DNA of 64,000 nucleotides. Source: CAWIJJ01 sp963836425. Lineage in GTDB: Bacteria; Acidobacteriota; Terriglobia; Bryobacterales; Bryobacteraceae. This document shows positions 34,577 to 44,800 of the stretch, in pieces. Under the pieces are notes generated by a model. It ran no database searches. It was given only the letters and a program-made list of their open reading frames with translations, and was not told the DNA's origin. A program made the translations under genes and the position numbers. The stretch spans positions 62,001-126,000 of the forward strand of contig CAWIJJ010000020.1 in NCBI GenBank assembly GCA_963836425.1, given 5' to 3'. The stretch's first letter is position 1, and every line of letters starts with the position of its first letter.

Positions 34577-35785
34577 CTACCAGTCCACAACCGACCCATC
34601 ATCCGGGTCGAAGCGCGTTCGGTACTCGCGCGGTTCGCCGACCTGCGCCTTCAGCTTGTCCTCATCGATCGTGATTCCCAGGCCGGGATCGGTGAGCAGC
34701 GGCCGGTAGCCGTTCTTGACTGGCGGCAGCGGTTTGGCCAGCAGGTCGTCATAGTTCAGATCGCCGTTTTCCTGGATCAGGAAATTGGGAATCGATGCCG
34801 CGATCTGCAGGCTCGCCGCCAGTGAGCAGGGACCTTGCGGGTTATGCGGCGCAATCGGCGAATAGTACGCCTCCGCCATCCCCGCGATCAGCCGCAGTTC
34901 GGTGATGCCCCCGGCATAGCACACGTCCGGCTGAAGGATCGTGGCGGCGCGCTTCTCGAGAATTTCGCGGAAGCCCCACTTCGTAAAGATGCGCTCTCCG
35001 GTTGCCAGTGGGATGTGAGTCTTGCGGCCCAGTTCCGCCATTACATCTACGTTGAGGCACTGGACGATCTCTTCGTAGAAAAACGGCTGGTAGGGTTCGA
35101 GCGCCTTGATGAGAAGCGACGCGGTTTGCGGCTGCACGGCGCCGTGAAAGTCGATTGCGATGTCCACCCCGGTGCCGTATTTCTGCCGCAGCCCCTTGAA
35201 GTTGTCCACCACCGCGTCCACGAATTTCGGCCCCTCTACATACTTCATTGCCGCCCGCCCTAATCCGTTGGGGCCAATCTTCATCGCATTGACGCCGGTT
35301 ACGTCGGAGATGCGGCCATAGACGCGGATGCGGTCGCGCGTCGGACCGCCCAGAAGTTTGTACACGGGAACGCCGTACACTTTGCCCTTGATATCCCACA
35401 GAGCCTGGTCGATGCCGCTCAAAATGGCGGTCTTCACCGGACCGCCGCGATAAAACGCGCCCCGGTGGATGGCCTGCCAGTGAAACGCCACCCGGCAGGG
35501 ATCCTGGCCCACCAGGTAGCGCCCCACCTCTTCGGCTCCCGCGGCGCACGCCCTGGCGTCGTCCTTGAGCATTTCGCCCCAGCCCACAATTCCGGCATCG
35601 GTGGAGATCTTGACGAACACCCACGAGTTCTTCAGCACGAAGGTTTCGAGCTTCGTCACCTTGATCGCATCGTTCGGCCCCACAGGCGCATCCGGCGCGG
35701 GCTCGGCGGAGAGCGAATCGAGGCCGAGCAGAGCACCCGAACCGATCAGTCCCTGAATCGTGGAGCGGCGTTTTACATCTGGCAT
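34577..35785 (-). CDS. Mandelate racemase/muconate-lactonizing-type protein, galactonate-dehydratase-like, Tat leader
   Basis: ATG 35785 lies seven bases after GGAGG and gives 402 residues. The N-terminus VKRRSTIQGLIGSGALLGLD is a twin-arginine-type leader. The rest is an enolase-superfamily protein: capping domain (ETFVLKNSWVFVKI), barrel metal ligands in IAIDFHG, YEEIVQ and LATGERIFTKWGF, and a late His in IAPHNPQGP. The pattern is closest to D-galactonate/D-mannonate-type acid-sugar dehydratases. An exported enolase-superfamily enzyme is unusual. It converges on the GH53 gene. Confidence 0.85.
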   Translation of the reverse strand: MPDVKRRSTIQGLIGSGALLGLDSLSAEPAPDAPVGPNDAIKVTKLETFVLKNSWVFVKISTDAGIVGWGEMLKDDARACAAGAEEVGRYLVGQDPCRVAFHWQAIHRGAFYRGGPVKTAILSGIDQALWDIKGKVYGVPVYKLLGGPTRDRIRVYGRISDVTGVNAMKIGPNGLGRAAMKYVEGPKFVDAVVDNFKGLRQKYGTGVDIAIDFHGAVQPQTASLLIKALEPYQPFFYEEIVQCLNVDVMAELGRKTHIPLATGERIFTKWGFREILEKRAATILQPDVCYAGGITELRLIAGMAEAYYSPIAPHNPQGPCSLAASLQIAASIPNFLIQENGDLNYDDLLAKPLPPVKNGYRPLLTDPGLGITIDEDKLKAQVGEPREYRTRFDPDDGSVVDW

Positions 35786-35892
35786 GATATGGCCTCCATT
35801 TCTTACATCGTCCAGAAAGCAGACTATGTCACCTCTGCGCCCGCGGCACAAGGGGGCGTCAAATTGTTCCGGCTAACCGTGGAGCATGCGTC

Positions 35893-36306
35893 GTGAGTTC
35901 CTTTGCACTGACCCCGATCGGCTACGTGCGTTCCTCCATCGCGCAGCGTTCCGGCGCTCCGAAGCAGGGCTGGGAGAACGCGCCGGATGCCACCCTCGAA
36001 GTCGATGCGGCCTTTGTCCCGGGCCTCGACGGCATCGCGGCGGGACAGGAAATCTGGATCCTCACCTGGCTGCATCAAACCGTCCGCGAGACCCTGAAAG
36101 TGCACCCCCGCGGCTATGCCGGCAACCCGCTCATGGGCGTGTTCGCGACCCGCTCCCCGGACCGCCCGAATCCCATCGGCCTGCACCGGGCCGAGATTCT
36201 GAGCATCGAGCAGGACCACCTGGTTCGCGTGCGCGGCCTCGAGGCCATCGACGGCACGCCGGTCCTCGACATCAAGCCCGTCATCGAGCGCCGCGGCGAT
36301 TTTTGA
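35893..36306 (+). CDS. trmO: tRNA (adenine(37)-N6)-methyltransferase TrmO
   Basis: A 137-residue protein starting at GTG 35893. The conserved text TPIGYVRSS, WILTWLHQT, GVFATRSPDRPNPIGLHR and GTPVLDIKPVIE is the TrmO (YaeB/TsaA) beta-barrel domain, which N6-methylates t6A37 of certain tRNAs using S-adenosylmethionine. It is shorter than the E. coli protein, lacking its C-terminal extension, as is common. It appears unrelated in function to its neighbours. Confidence 0.9.
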   Translation: MSSFALTPIGYVRSSIAQRSGAPKQGWENAPDATLEVDAAFVPGLDGIAAGQEIWILTWLHQTVRETLKVHPRGYAGNPLMGVFATRSPDRPNPIGLHRAEILSIEQDHLVRVRGLEAIDGTPVLDIKPVIERRGDF

Positions 36307-36355
36307 AAATCGCAGATGAAATCCGGCGCGCTTGGAGTTACCCTTGCTGCCGGGT

Positions 36356-37609
36356 ATGAAACCTTCACTCGAGCGCAGGTCTTTTCTTCAAACCGCCGGA
36401 GGGGGTCTGGCGGGGCTCTTCAGTCTACAGGGGTTGTCCGCGGCGGTGCAGGAGGCGAGTTCGCCCCAGGCCCGGCCGAGACTGAGGATCACCGATGTCA
36501 AAACGGGATTCCTGCAAGGGCTCCACGTTCGCATTTACACCGACCAGGGCATCTTCGGCAACGGCGAGGCCGTGGATGCCGTCAGCGGCGGCGCCTCCAT
36601 CGTTCAGGGGTTCCGCAATTTCCTGGTTGGGCAGAACCCGTTCAACGTAGAGGCCATCTGGGAGCGCATCCGCACGTCCGGCATCTTCGGCGGCGCGCAG
36701 GCGGGCCAGTACGTGGCCGCGTTGACCGCCGTCGAGATTGCCCTTTGGGACTTGACCGGCAAGGCTCTGGGCCTGCCGCTCTACCAGTTGCTGGGCGGCA
36801 AAACCCGCAACCAGGTCCGCGTTTACTGCGATTCCGGAACCAACAATCGCACCGATCCGAATGCCCGGGAGTTCATCTCGCAAATCATCGATATGGGCTT
36901 CACCGCGGCCAAAATCGATATCGACGATGGCGCCGACCCGTCCCGCTTCGACCGCGTCAACTGGACCGCCGGCAACGCCGAGATCGATCACATGCTGGAC
37001 AAGGTGCGCTTCATGCGGGAAGCCCTGCCGGCGCGAATCGAACTGGCGGTGGACATGCACGGCCGGTACGACGTGGGCACCGCCAAACGCGTAGCGAAGG
37101 AACTGGAGCCGTTCAAACTGCTGTGGCTCGAAGAGCCCGTGCCGCCGGAAAACGTGGACGCCCTCCGCGACGTTCGCGAGTCCACCAGCACCCCCATCTG
37201 CTGCGGCGAAAACCTGTACCTGCGGCACGGCTTTCGGGAGCTGTTTGAAAAGCGCGCCGTCGACATCATCATGCCCGACATCCAGAAATGCGGCGGGCTG
37301 CTCGAGGCGCGCAAGATCGCGGACATGGCGCACACCTATTACATCCCCATGGCGCCCCACTGCCAGGCGTCCCCGATCGGCGCCATGGCCTCGTGCCACG
37401 TGCTGGCGGCGATTCCGAACGCGCTCGTCCTTGAATGGCACTGGGGCCATCCCGCCGCCCGCATGGCGCGCTGGAAGCAGATCGTCAAAGAAGGCGACAT
37501 CATCGAAAAGGGCTTCATCACCGTCCCCGACCGTCCCGGCATCGGTCTCGAAATGGACGACGAGGCGGTCCGCAAGATGCAGCGCCCCGGAGCGACCTGG
37601 TTCGCCTGA
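36356..37609 (+). CDS. Second enolase-superfamily (MR/MLE) protein with Tat leader
   Basis: From ATG 36356 the protein has 417 residues and begins with a twin-arginine leader (ERRSFLQTAGGGLAGLFSL). The enolase-superfamily parts are a capping domain (FLQGLHVRIYTDQGIFGNGE), IALWDLTGKALGLPLYQLLGG, and barrel ligands in LAVDMHGRYD, LWLEEPVPPEN and CCGENLY, with MPDIQKCGG and PMAPHCQ further on. It probably acts on an acid sugar, but the substrate is unknown. It lies 49 bp after trmO. Confidence 0.85.
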   Translation: MKPSLERRSFLQTAGGGLAGLFSLQGLSAAVQEASSPQARPRLRITDVKTGFLQGLHVRIYTDQGIFGNGEAVDAVSGGASIVQGFRNFLVGQNPFNVEAIWERIRTSGIFGGAQAGQYVAALTAVEIALWDLTGKALGLPLYQLLGGKTRNQVRVYCDSGTNNRTDPNAREFISQIIDMGFTAAKIDIDDGADPSRFDRVNWTAGNAEIDHMLDKVRFMREALPARIELAVDMHGRYDVGTAKRVAKELEPFKLLWLEEPVPPENVDALRDVRESTSTPICCGENLYLRHGFRELFEKRAVDIIMPDIQKCGGLLEARKIADMAHTYYIPMAPHCQASPIGAMASCHVLAAIPNALVLEWHWGHPAARMARWKQIVKEGDIIEKGFITVPDRPGIGLEMDDEAVRKMQRPGATWFA

Positions 37610-37622
37610 AAACCGGCTGCCT

Positions 37623-38006
37623 TCAGCGGCGGCGGCGGAGCGCCGCGGTCGAGTCCAGGATCTGCGCCACGCGGCTTGCCAGTTCGCTCAGACCGAACGG
37701 CTTTTCGATCAGGTCGTCCGCGCCGCGAAAACGGCCGGCATACCCGGTCATCATCAGCACCTGCAGGCTCGGTTTCCGCTCGCGCAGCACTTCCGCCAGT
37801 TCCGGCCCGCTCAGCCCGGGCATGAGGACGTCCGTCAGGAGCAAATCCACGTCTCCGTCATGTTCCTCGAATAGGGTGATTGCCTGTTCCGGGCGGAATG
37901 CTTTGATGACGCTGTATCCCGAAATCGCCAGCATCTCGGAAGCGATCGTCACGATCCGTTCATCGTCGTCCACGACCAGGACAGTTAGCCTGGTGCCTTC
38001 CGCCAT
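37623..38006 (-). CDS. Single-domain response regulator
   Basis: A 127-residue receiver domain: VVDDDERI acidic pair, phospho-Asp in LLLTDVLMPGLSGPEL, Thr in LMMTGYAG and Lys in LIEKPFGLSEL. The order resembles receivers found at the C-terminus of hybrid kinases. No kinase is adjacent. It has its own gene with an ATG at 38006 and converges on the enolase-superfamily gene. Confidence 0.9.
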   Translation of the reverse strand: MAEGTRLTVLVVDDDERIVTIASEMLAISGYSVIKAFRPEQAITLFEEHDGDVDLLLTDVLMPGLSGPELAEVLRERKPSLQVLMMTGYAGRFRGADDLIEKPFGLSELASRVAQILDSTAALRRRR

Positions 38007-38190
38007 AACCTCAATCTACGAACTGCGTAGCAGCCGAAGCCATCCCGGAAAGACACCAGATTCCTGGCGCCGTGAATTTTCTGCCGGAATTTGGCTTAAT
38101 AGATCCTGCCTTTTGGGGATATCGGGTGGGTGGGGTGCCGCGCCAAGATGAGTTTAAAGGCAGACCGACTACCCTGTGAGTCGACGAGTT

Positions 38191-38233
38191 CCGGACCGGC
38201 CAGCGTCTCCCTTCTCTCCGCTGACCGGTCCGG
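38191..38233 (-). terminator. Hairpin just after the CE15-type esterase gene
   Basis: CCGGACCGGCCAGCG (38191-38205) pairs with CGCTGACCGGTCCGG (38219-38233) with one non-Watson-Crick position and a 13-base loop. It starts seven bases beyond the stop codon (38240) of the minus-strand esterase gene. There is no T-tract, so it may act as a 3'-end stabiliser or Rho-assisted terminator. Confidence 0.45.
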
Positions 38234-38239
38234 TTAAAA

Positions 38240-39523
38240 CTACTTCCCACTCCATTCCATCGCGGCGAACTTCAAGTACTGCTCCCAATCGTAATTCGTG
38301 ATATCGTGCTTGCCCGCGCGGATGTGATAAGCCGTCGTGTGCATGATCGGTTGATGGATATCCGGCATACGGTCGGTCCCTATGCCTTTCTTCCCCAGCA
38401 ATTCATAGACCGGCGAGGCATTCACCACACCCAGAAACTCGCCCCGCGGGTCCGCCCACTGGTCCTCCTGGGCACTCGCCACATACAGAGGACGCGGTGC
38501 GATCAGGGCCAGAAGCATGTGTGAATCCACCGGCATCGCGCCTTCCCGCCCGTTGTACTGTTGAAAATTTCCACAGAACCAGTGGGGGAAGCTCGTATTC
38601 AGGTTTCGTGTCCGCTCCCCGAACTCGCGCCGGCTGATGGCCGCGCCCCCCTCGCCCGAATCGTTCGAAATGACGATAGAGAACCGTGTATCCTGCGCGC
38701 CCGCCCACAGCGCCGTCTTGCCCAGTCGCGAATGGCCGATCACCGCCACCCGCTTCGCATCCACGTCGCGATCAGCCGAAAGATAGTCCATCGCCCGGCT
38801 CAGGCCCCACGCCCAGGCTCCGATCGCTGCCCATTCGTCCGGCGCCGGAGTAGTCTGTCCGGGCGCGAAGAAGAGGGGGCGGACGCCGTACTTCATGCCG
38901 CCGTCGAAATCCGGCTCGATATCGCCATAGTAGATGGTGGCCAGTCCGTAGCCCTTGTCCAGGATCATTTCCACCTGCCACCGGCTCGCCGCCGAGCCGC
39001 GCGCCGTTTCGGCGGCACGCTTTTTCACCATCTGCCGGCTCGCCGGGTCGCGCACCCACTCCTCCGCCAGCGGAATCCCGGGATCCGTCGAGACCCCCTG
39101 GTTCCCGGTAAACCCCAGGCCCAGAAACATCGGCACCGGCCCCGTCGCCTTGGCAGGCAGGTACATCAGCATGTCCATTTTGGGTCCGTCGGCTTTCGGG
39201 CTGAAGTAGATCGTGACCAGCTTGCGCACGGCCTTTCCGCCCAGCGCCTTCGGGTCCACCGAAGTCACCTCCGACCGGAGCCGCGCCGGGCTCGCCGGAG
39301 CTCGGCCGAACACCTGCGTGCGGTAAAGCTCCAGAATCTCCGGCCGGCGGCGGTTCATCCAGGTGTTCGCATCGCGCACCGGTGAGCCGTTCGCCAGCGT
39401 GAGCAGCGGCGGCAGCGAGTATTGCGGCACCCGGGCTTCGTCGTAGTTGGCGGCCGGCGATTGAGCGCCGGCGGAGGCAGCCAGCAGCACAGTGGCGCAG
39501 GCGAGTTCCAGATTCAGTTTCAT
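38240..39523 (-). CDS. CE15-type glucuronoyl esterase, secreted
   Basis: ATG 39523 gives 427 residues with a signal peptide (MKLNLELACATVLLAASAGA). The alpha/beta-hydrolase core matches carbohydrate esterase family 15: nucleophile in VIGHSRLGKTALWAG (Ser near 262), NDSGEGGAAISRR, LIAPRPLYVASAQEDQWADP and the catalytic His region AYHIRAGKHDITNYDW. CE15 enzymes cut the ester between lignin alcohols and glucuronic acid on xylan. Both the bacterial-type acidic residue (GEGG) and the canonical one (AQEDQ) seem present. It diverges from the GH42-like gene at 39601. Confidence 0.9.
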   Translation of the reverse strand: MKLNLELACATVLLAASAGAQSPAANYDEARVPQYSLPPLLTLANGSPVRDANTWMNRRRPEILELYRTQVFGRAPASPARLRSEVTSVDPKALGGKAVRKLVTIYFSPKADGPKMDMLMYLPAKATGPVPMFLGLGFTGNQGVSTDPGIPLAEEWVRDPASRQMVKKRAAETARGSAASRWQVEMILDKGYGLATIYYGDIEPDFDGGMKYGVRPLFFAPGQTTPAPDEWAAIGAWAWGLSRAMDYLSADRDVDAKRVAVIGHSRLGKTALWAGAQDTRFSIVISNDSGEGGAAISRREFGERTRNLNTSFPHWFCGNFQQYNGREGAMPVDSHMLLALIAPRPLYVASAQEDQWADPRGEFLGVVNASPVYELLGKKGIGTDRMPDIHQPIMHTTAYHIRAGKHDITNYDWEQYLKFAAMEWSGK

Positions 39524-39600
39524 AAGGCGTTTCCCACCCGATTGTATTGCACCGCCGCGCCGTGCGCAGTGCTGAGCTACCATGAGCGTTCGAAAAGCCT

Positions 39601-41811
39601 ATGACAACCAGGCGTGAATTCGTAGCTCTTGCCGGCGGCGCCGTCGCTGCGGCGCAGTCAAGCCGTCCGTCCGGCCTTCTTCCCTGGCACCGCCGCGTCT
39701 ACCGCTGGGGGCAGACCAACATCACCGAACGCGATCCCACCCGCTACGACATCCCCTGGTGGCGCGAATACTGGAAGCGGACGCGCGTGCAGGGCGTGAT
39801 CATCAACGCCGGCGGCATCGTGGCGTACTACCCCAGCCGCTTTCCCCTCCAGCATCGCGCTGAGTTTCTGAACGGCCGCGACCTTTACGGCGAACTGGCC
39901 AAAGCCGCGCACGAAGACGGCCTCGCCGTCGTGGCCCGCATGGATTCGAACCGGGCCGCGCAGGATTTCTTCGATGCCCATCCGCAGTGGTTCGCCCGCG
40001 ACCGCGCGAGCAATCCCTACCGCGCGGCGGACAAGTTCATCACCTGCGTCAACAGCCCCTATTACGACGAATACCTCCCCTCGGTCCTCACCGAAATCAT
40101 CGAACGCAGCCATCCGGAAGGCTTCGCCGACAACAGTTGGAGCGGCTTGGGCCGGGACAGCATCTGCTATTGCGAAAACTGCGCGCGCAAGTTTCGCGAT
40201 GCCGCCGGCCAGCCCCTGCCGGCCCGTCACGATTGGGACGACCCGGTGTACCGCCGCTGGATCGATTGGAACTACGCCCGCCGCCTGGAGGTCTGGGACC
40301 TGAACAACCGCGCCACCAAAGCCGCCGGTGGCCCGGACTGCCTTTGGTTCGGCATGAACAGCGGTTCGGTCTCCTCGCAGAGCCGCTCTTTCCGCGATTT
40401 CAAGGCGATCCTGGAACGCGCGCCTATGGTGTTTCTGGACCACCAGTCGCGGGGCGCCGCCGGCTTCGAAGAGAATGCCGACACCGGCAGGCTCGTCCAC
40501 AATGTGCTCGGGTGGGACAAGATCGCGCCGGAGAGCATGGCCATGTACCAGGCCGGAACCAACGCCTACCGCCTCGCCGCCAAGCCCGCGGCCGAAGCGC
40601 GCATGTGGATGATCGAAGGATTCGCAGGCGGCATCCAGCCCTGGTGGCACCACATCGGCGCGTACCAGGAAGACCGCCGGGCCTACGAAACCGCGGAGCC
40701 GCTGATGAACTGGTGGGCCGCCAACGAATCCTACCTGGTCAACCGCAAACCCCTCGCCGCCGTCGGCCTGGTATGGTCGCAGCGCAATACCGATTTCTAC
40801 GGGCGCGACCGCGCCGCCGAACTGGTTGACGCTCCCTACCGCGGCTGGGCGGAGGCGCTGATGCGCGCGCGCATTCCCTACCTCCCCGTCCACATCGACC
40901 ATATCGACCGCGACCGCGCCGCGCTGCAAGCCCTCATCCTCCCGAACCTGGCCGCCATGTCCGACGCGCAGGTTGCGGCCGTGCGGCGCTTTGCTTCCGC
41001 CGGAGGTTCCATCGTCGCCACCGGCGTCACCAGCCTCTACAGCGAGTTCGGCGACCCGCGGCCGGATTTCGCGCTCGCGGACCTGTTCGGCGCGGCCTTC
41101 CAGGGCAAGCCCGGCCAGGAACGCGCCGACGCCGCGCGCACCCAGCACACCTATCTGCGCCTCAGTCCCGAACTGCGGGCAGGCGTCTACGGCCCGAAAG
41201 CGGGTGATGAGCCCCGGCCCGCCGGCGCCCGCCACGCCGTTCTCCGCGGCTTCGAGAAGACCGATATCCTTCCGTTCGGCGGCACGCTCACCGCCCTGCG
41301 CGTCGCCGAGGGCGCAATCGTGCCCCTCACCTTCGTCCCCGTGTTCCCCATATATCCTCCCGAAACGGCCTGGATGCGCCAGCCTTCCACCAACATCCCC
41401 GGCCTGGTGATCCATGGCCGCACCGCATACCTCCCCGCCGATATCGACCGCCGCTATTCCCGCGACCGCCTGCCCGACTATGCCCGCCTGCTGGGCAACC
41501 TCGCGCGATGGGCGGCCGGGGAACTGCCCGTGGAAGTGACTGGACCGGGTATCTTCGACTGCAACGCCTACACTCAGGAAGGCCGTGTGATCACGCACCT
41601 GGTCAACCTCACCGCCGCCGGCTGGACGCCGATGGAGGAGATGGTGCCGGTGGGGCCGCTCGAACTGCGCGTCAGGCTGGGCAATGGGATGCGGGGCCGC
41701 TCGGCGCGCCTGCTCGTGGCCGGAAGCACGCAGCCCGTCCGCGTACGCGACGGCTACGCCCAAGTGCGCGTGCCCTCGGTCCTCGACCACGAAGTAGTGG
41801 TCATCGAGTAG
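39601..41811 (+). CDS. Tat-exported alpha-amylase-fold/GH42-like glycosidase-type protein
   Basis: A 736-residue protein starting at ATG 39601 with leader TTRREFVALAGGAVAAAQ (twin arginine). Residues 50-350 resemble a TIM-barrel glycosidase (VQGVIINAGGIVAYYPSRFP, VVARMDSN, ICYCENCARKFRD with a CxxC pair, MNSGS). Residues 385-520 look like a beta-galactosidase trimerisation (GATase-like) domain (VGLVWSQRN, LILPNLAAMSDAQVAAVRRF, GGSIVATG). Related acidobacterial and planctomycete proteins are annotated as putative alpha-amylase-like, with no known substrate. The catalytic acids were not identified with certainty. Confidence 0.75.
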   Translation: MTTRREFVALAGGAVAAAQSSRPSGLLPWHRRVYRWGQTNITERDPTRYDIPWWREYWKRTRVQGVIINAGGIVAYYPSRFPLQHRAEFLNGRDLYGELAKAAHEDGLAVVARMDSNRAAQDFFDAHPQWFARDRASNPYRAADKFITCVNSPYYDEYLPSVLTEIIERSHPEGFADNSWSGLGRDSICYCENCARKFRDAAGQPLPARHDWDDPVYRRWIDWNYARRLEVWDLNNRATKAAGGPDCLWFGMNSGSVSSQSRSFRDFKAILERAPMVFLDHQSRGAAGFEENADTGRLVHNVLGWDKIAPESMAMYQAGTNAYRLAAKPAAEARMWMIEGFAGGIQPWWHHIGAYQEDRRAYETAEPLMNWWAANESYLVNRKPLAAVGLVWSQRNTDFYGRDRAAELVDAPYRGWAEALMRARIPYLPVHIDHIDRDRAALQALILPNLAAMSDAQVAAVRRFASAGGSIVATGVTSLYSEFGDPRPDFALADLFGAAFQGKPGQERADAARTQHTYLRLSPELRAGVYGPKAGDEPRPAGARHAVLRGFEKTDILPFGGTLTALRVAEGAIVPLTFVPVFPIYPPETAWMRQPSTNIPGLVIHGRTAYLPADIDRRYSRDRLPDYARLLGNLARWAAGELPVEVTGPGIFDCNAYTQEGRVITHLVNLTAAGWTPMEEMVPVGPLELRVRLGNGMRGRSARLLVAGSTQPVRVRDGYAQVRVPSVLDHEVVVIE

Positions 41812-41819
41812 CCTCGCGT

Positions 41820-44800
41820 TCAGAACGCCTGGCCGATGCTGAAGAAGATGCGGCCCCGCGATTCGCCGGGTTTGCGGTCCAGTATGAACCCGTAGTCCAT
41901 GCGAATCAGGAACCACGGAGTTCGCAGCCGCAGACCGGGTCCCGCCGCCTTCCGCAGATTCGTCAGGCTGAAGTCGGAAACGTGCGGGTACACGTTGCCG
42001 ATGTCCACGAAGCCCGCGCCGTCCAGGTCGATAATCCCCGCAAAGCCGGTGGTCGCGCTGGCTATCGGAAAGCGCAGCTCGTTATTGAGGATGATCATCC
42101 CCTGGCCGCCCAGGTTGAGTCCGGTGGATAAGGATGCGCCCACCGAATTCTGCTCGAATCCCCTGATTGTCGTGCCGCCGCCCGCGAAGAACCGCTCCGC
42201 CACCGGCACCTCCTGCCCGCCGAAGCCGGTCGCGAGTCCAACCCGCGCCCCCGTGGCATACACCAGCCGCGGACGCAGCACCTTGTTCGTGAACAGTTCC
42301 ACCTTCGGTTTTTGCAGCGGGAAGTAGCGGAAATACTGGCCCAGGTACTTGATGAAGCGGACCTGCGATCCCAGAAGCGAGGGCGAGTACTGAATCGCGC
42401 TTGAAAAGAAGCTGCCGGTGGCGGCGTCCAGAACGTCGTCCCGGGTATCGCGCGAAAGCGTGGAGGTGAGCGAGGCCACCCGCAGGGTCACATCGAAAAA
42501 CGGGTCGGGTCCGGTATCGTAGGTGTGGCTCCTTTCGATCCGGTAGCCGTAATTCAGCACCAGCCGCTGCTGCAACTGCGCCTCCTGCTGCAAACTGAGG
42601 CCGACACGGTCCACATTGAAACCGGACGTGAGGTCCGTTTCCGGATTGATCTCGCGCCGGATGTAAGGGCTGGCGATGGTGCGCAGCGGAAACCGGGAAA
42701 GCAGCGGCTGGCTGAAGTAGACGCGCGCCTCGTGCCACTGCGAATCATAGCGGCCGCGGAAGCCCAGCACGCGCGCGCTGCCGAGCGAATTGCGGTTCGA
42801 AAAATCGACGATGCCGCCCGGCCCGCGCTCGGTATCGAAGAAGCCGCCGTATTTGACTTCGAACGGCTGCACCTCCTGCACCCGCACCACCAGCCGCACC
42901 GGCTGCGTCTTCGCATCCGTCGCCGGCAGCTCTTCGCGCGCGATCTCCACCATCGAGAACGCGCCCGTGTTGTACAGCTTGCGCCGCGAATCCCCGAGCT
43001 TCTCGAGATTCACCGGATCCCCCGGCCGGATTGCCAGTTGCGTGCGAATCAGGTTCTCGCTGGTGTCGCGGTTGCCTTCCACCACCACTTCGCGCGCGAT
43101 CGCCTGCGCGTTTTCCGTGATGCGGAAGCGTAGGTCGATGCGCGATTCGGCGGGCGTCCGCTGTAGCTCGGCCTGGATCTCCACGTCGTTGTAGCCGCGC
43201 TCCCAGTAGGCCTCCCGCAGCCGCAGCAGCGAGTTGTCGCGCAGCACCGGCCGGTATTCCGCCCCCTCGGGCAGCGGCACCACCTTGCGCAGCTCTTCCG
43301 TGCCGATCGCCTGGTTGCCTTCGAACACCGCCTCGCCCACGTGATACAGCGGCCCTTCCTGTACCGGAAAAATCACCTTGCCCGTGCGCGCCTCGGGTTC
43401 GAGTTGGTACCGCGGCTTGTCCAAGGACGCATCCAGATACCCCATTTCCCGGTAGAACTGTTGCAGCAGGTCGGTGACGCGCTCCGGCTTGGTGTAGACC
43501 TCGGTGGAGAGCTTCTGGTCTTCCACCACGCTGCGCAGCCGTTTCGGATCCACGCCCCGCGCGCCGTCGAAAACCCATTCCACGTTCTCAAAGCGCGGTC
43601 CCCGCTGGACATCGAAGACCACCCGTTTCTCGTCCGGCTGCGGGTTGAGGATTTGAGTCGCGATCTGCGGGGTCAGGTAGCGCTCCCGGATCAGCCATTC
43701 CCTGATCACCCCGGATGCATCCTCCAGCCGCTGCGTATCGAAAACACCGCTCCGCCAGACGCGCCGCACCTCGTCCCGCACACCGCCCGGAAGCGACACT
43801 CCTTCGTAAACCAGGTTGACTTTGGGCCCCGGGTCAACCCGGAGAGTGAGGTCCACGTCCTGGCCCGCTTCCTGCCGCCGCAAACGGACGCCCGCCTCGA
43901 GCAGGTCCGCCTTCTCGTACATCTTGCCGACGCGGTCCATCCCCTTCCGCACTTTGAAGAAGTCGTACCGGTCCCCCGCCTTCACGTCCAGCTTGTCCTG
44001 AATCACTTGCGGCGTGAAGAACTTTTGGCCCGTGATCGACACCGCCGAAACCCGCCGTGCTTCCCGTTTGGACTGGCGCCGGGGAGGCGAAACTCCGCCG
44101 AATTGCAGGTCGTGCCGGAAATCGAAGCGCCAGCTTCCGTCCTCCTGCCGCACGCTGCGCGTCACGAACCGCTTGGTCAAGTCATACTCCGCGATATACA
44201 CCTGGTCCGAGCTGTTGACCAGGTCCATCGAGTAGACCAGGTTGAACTGCGGGGTGATATCCTGCCCCACCGTAAGCCGCGCGCCCGGATTGGTTTCGGC
44301 CGCAATCAGATTTGGTTCGATGCGCACGCGGCTCAGCCCGGTCGCGCCTTCAAGCCGCCGTCCCAGCGAGGATCCCACGCGCCCCGTCAGGTACGACAGC
44401 ACCTGGCTTTGCGCCACCTCGAATTCCTGGCCGCGGATCTGGTCCAGCGTCTTGCCCGTTACCAGCAGCGCCAGAATGTCCGGCTCCGGCAGTTCGGGAT
44501 CGGCTCTGAGCACCGTTTCCGTTTTGCCCGGCGGCCCTGAAACCTGAAGCGTGATGTCGTGATTGGGAACGGTGGTGGTGGCCAGAAGATCGAGATTGGG
44601 CTCGATGCGGCGATCGTTGGTGAAGGTGATGACCCCGCGCTGCACATTGTACTTCCGCTCCTGAAGCGTGAGTTCGGCGCCCTCTTCGATAATCAGCCGC
44701 CCCGCCAGTCCAAGCTCGTACGGATTGCCCAGCACGATGATCTGCGTGGTGATCTGGGCGCGCATCAGGTTGTTGTCCACCACGATCGGCTCCTCGGTCA

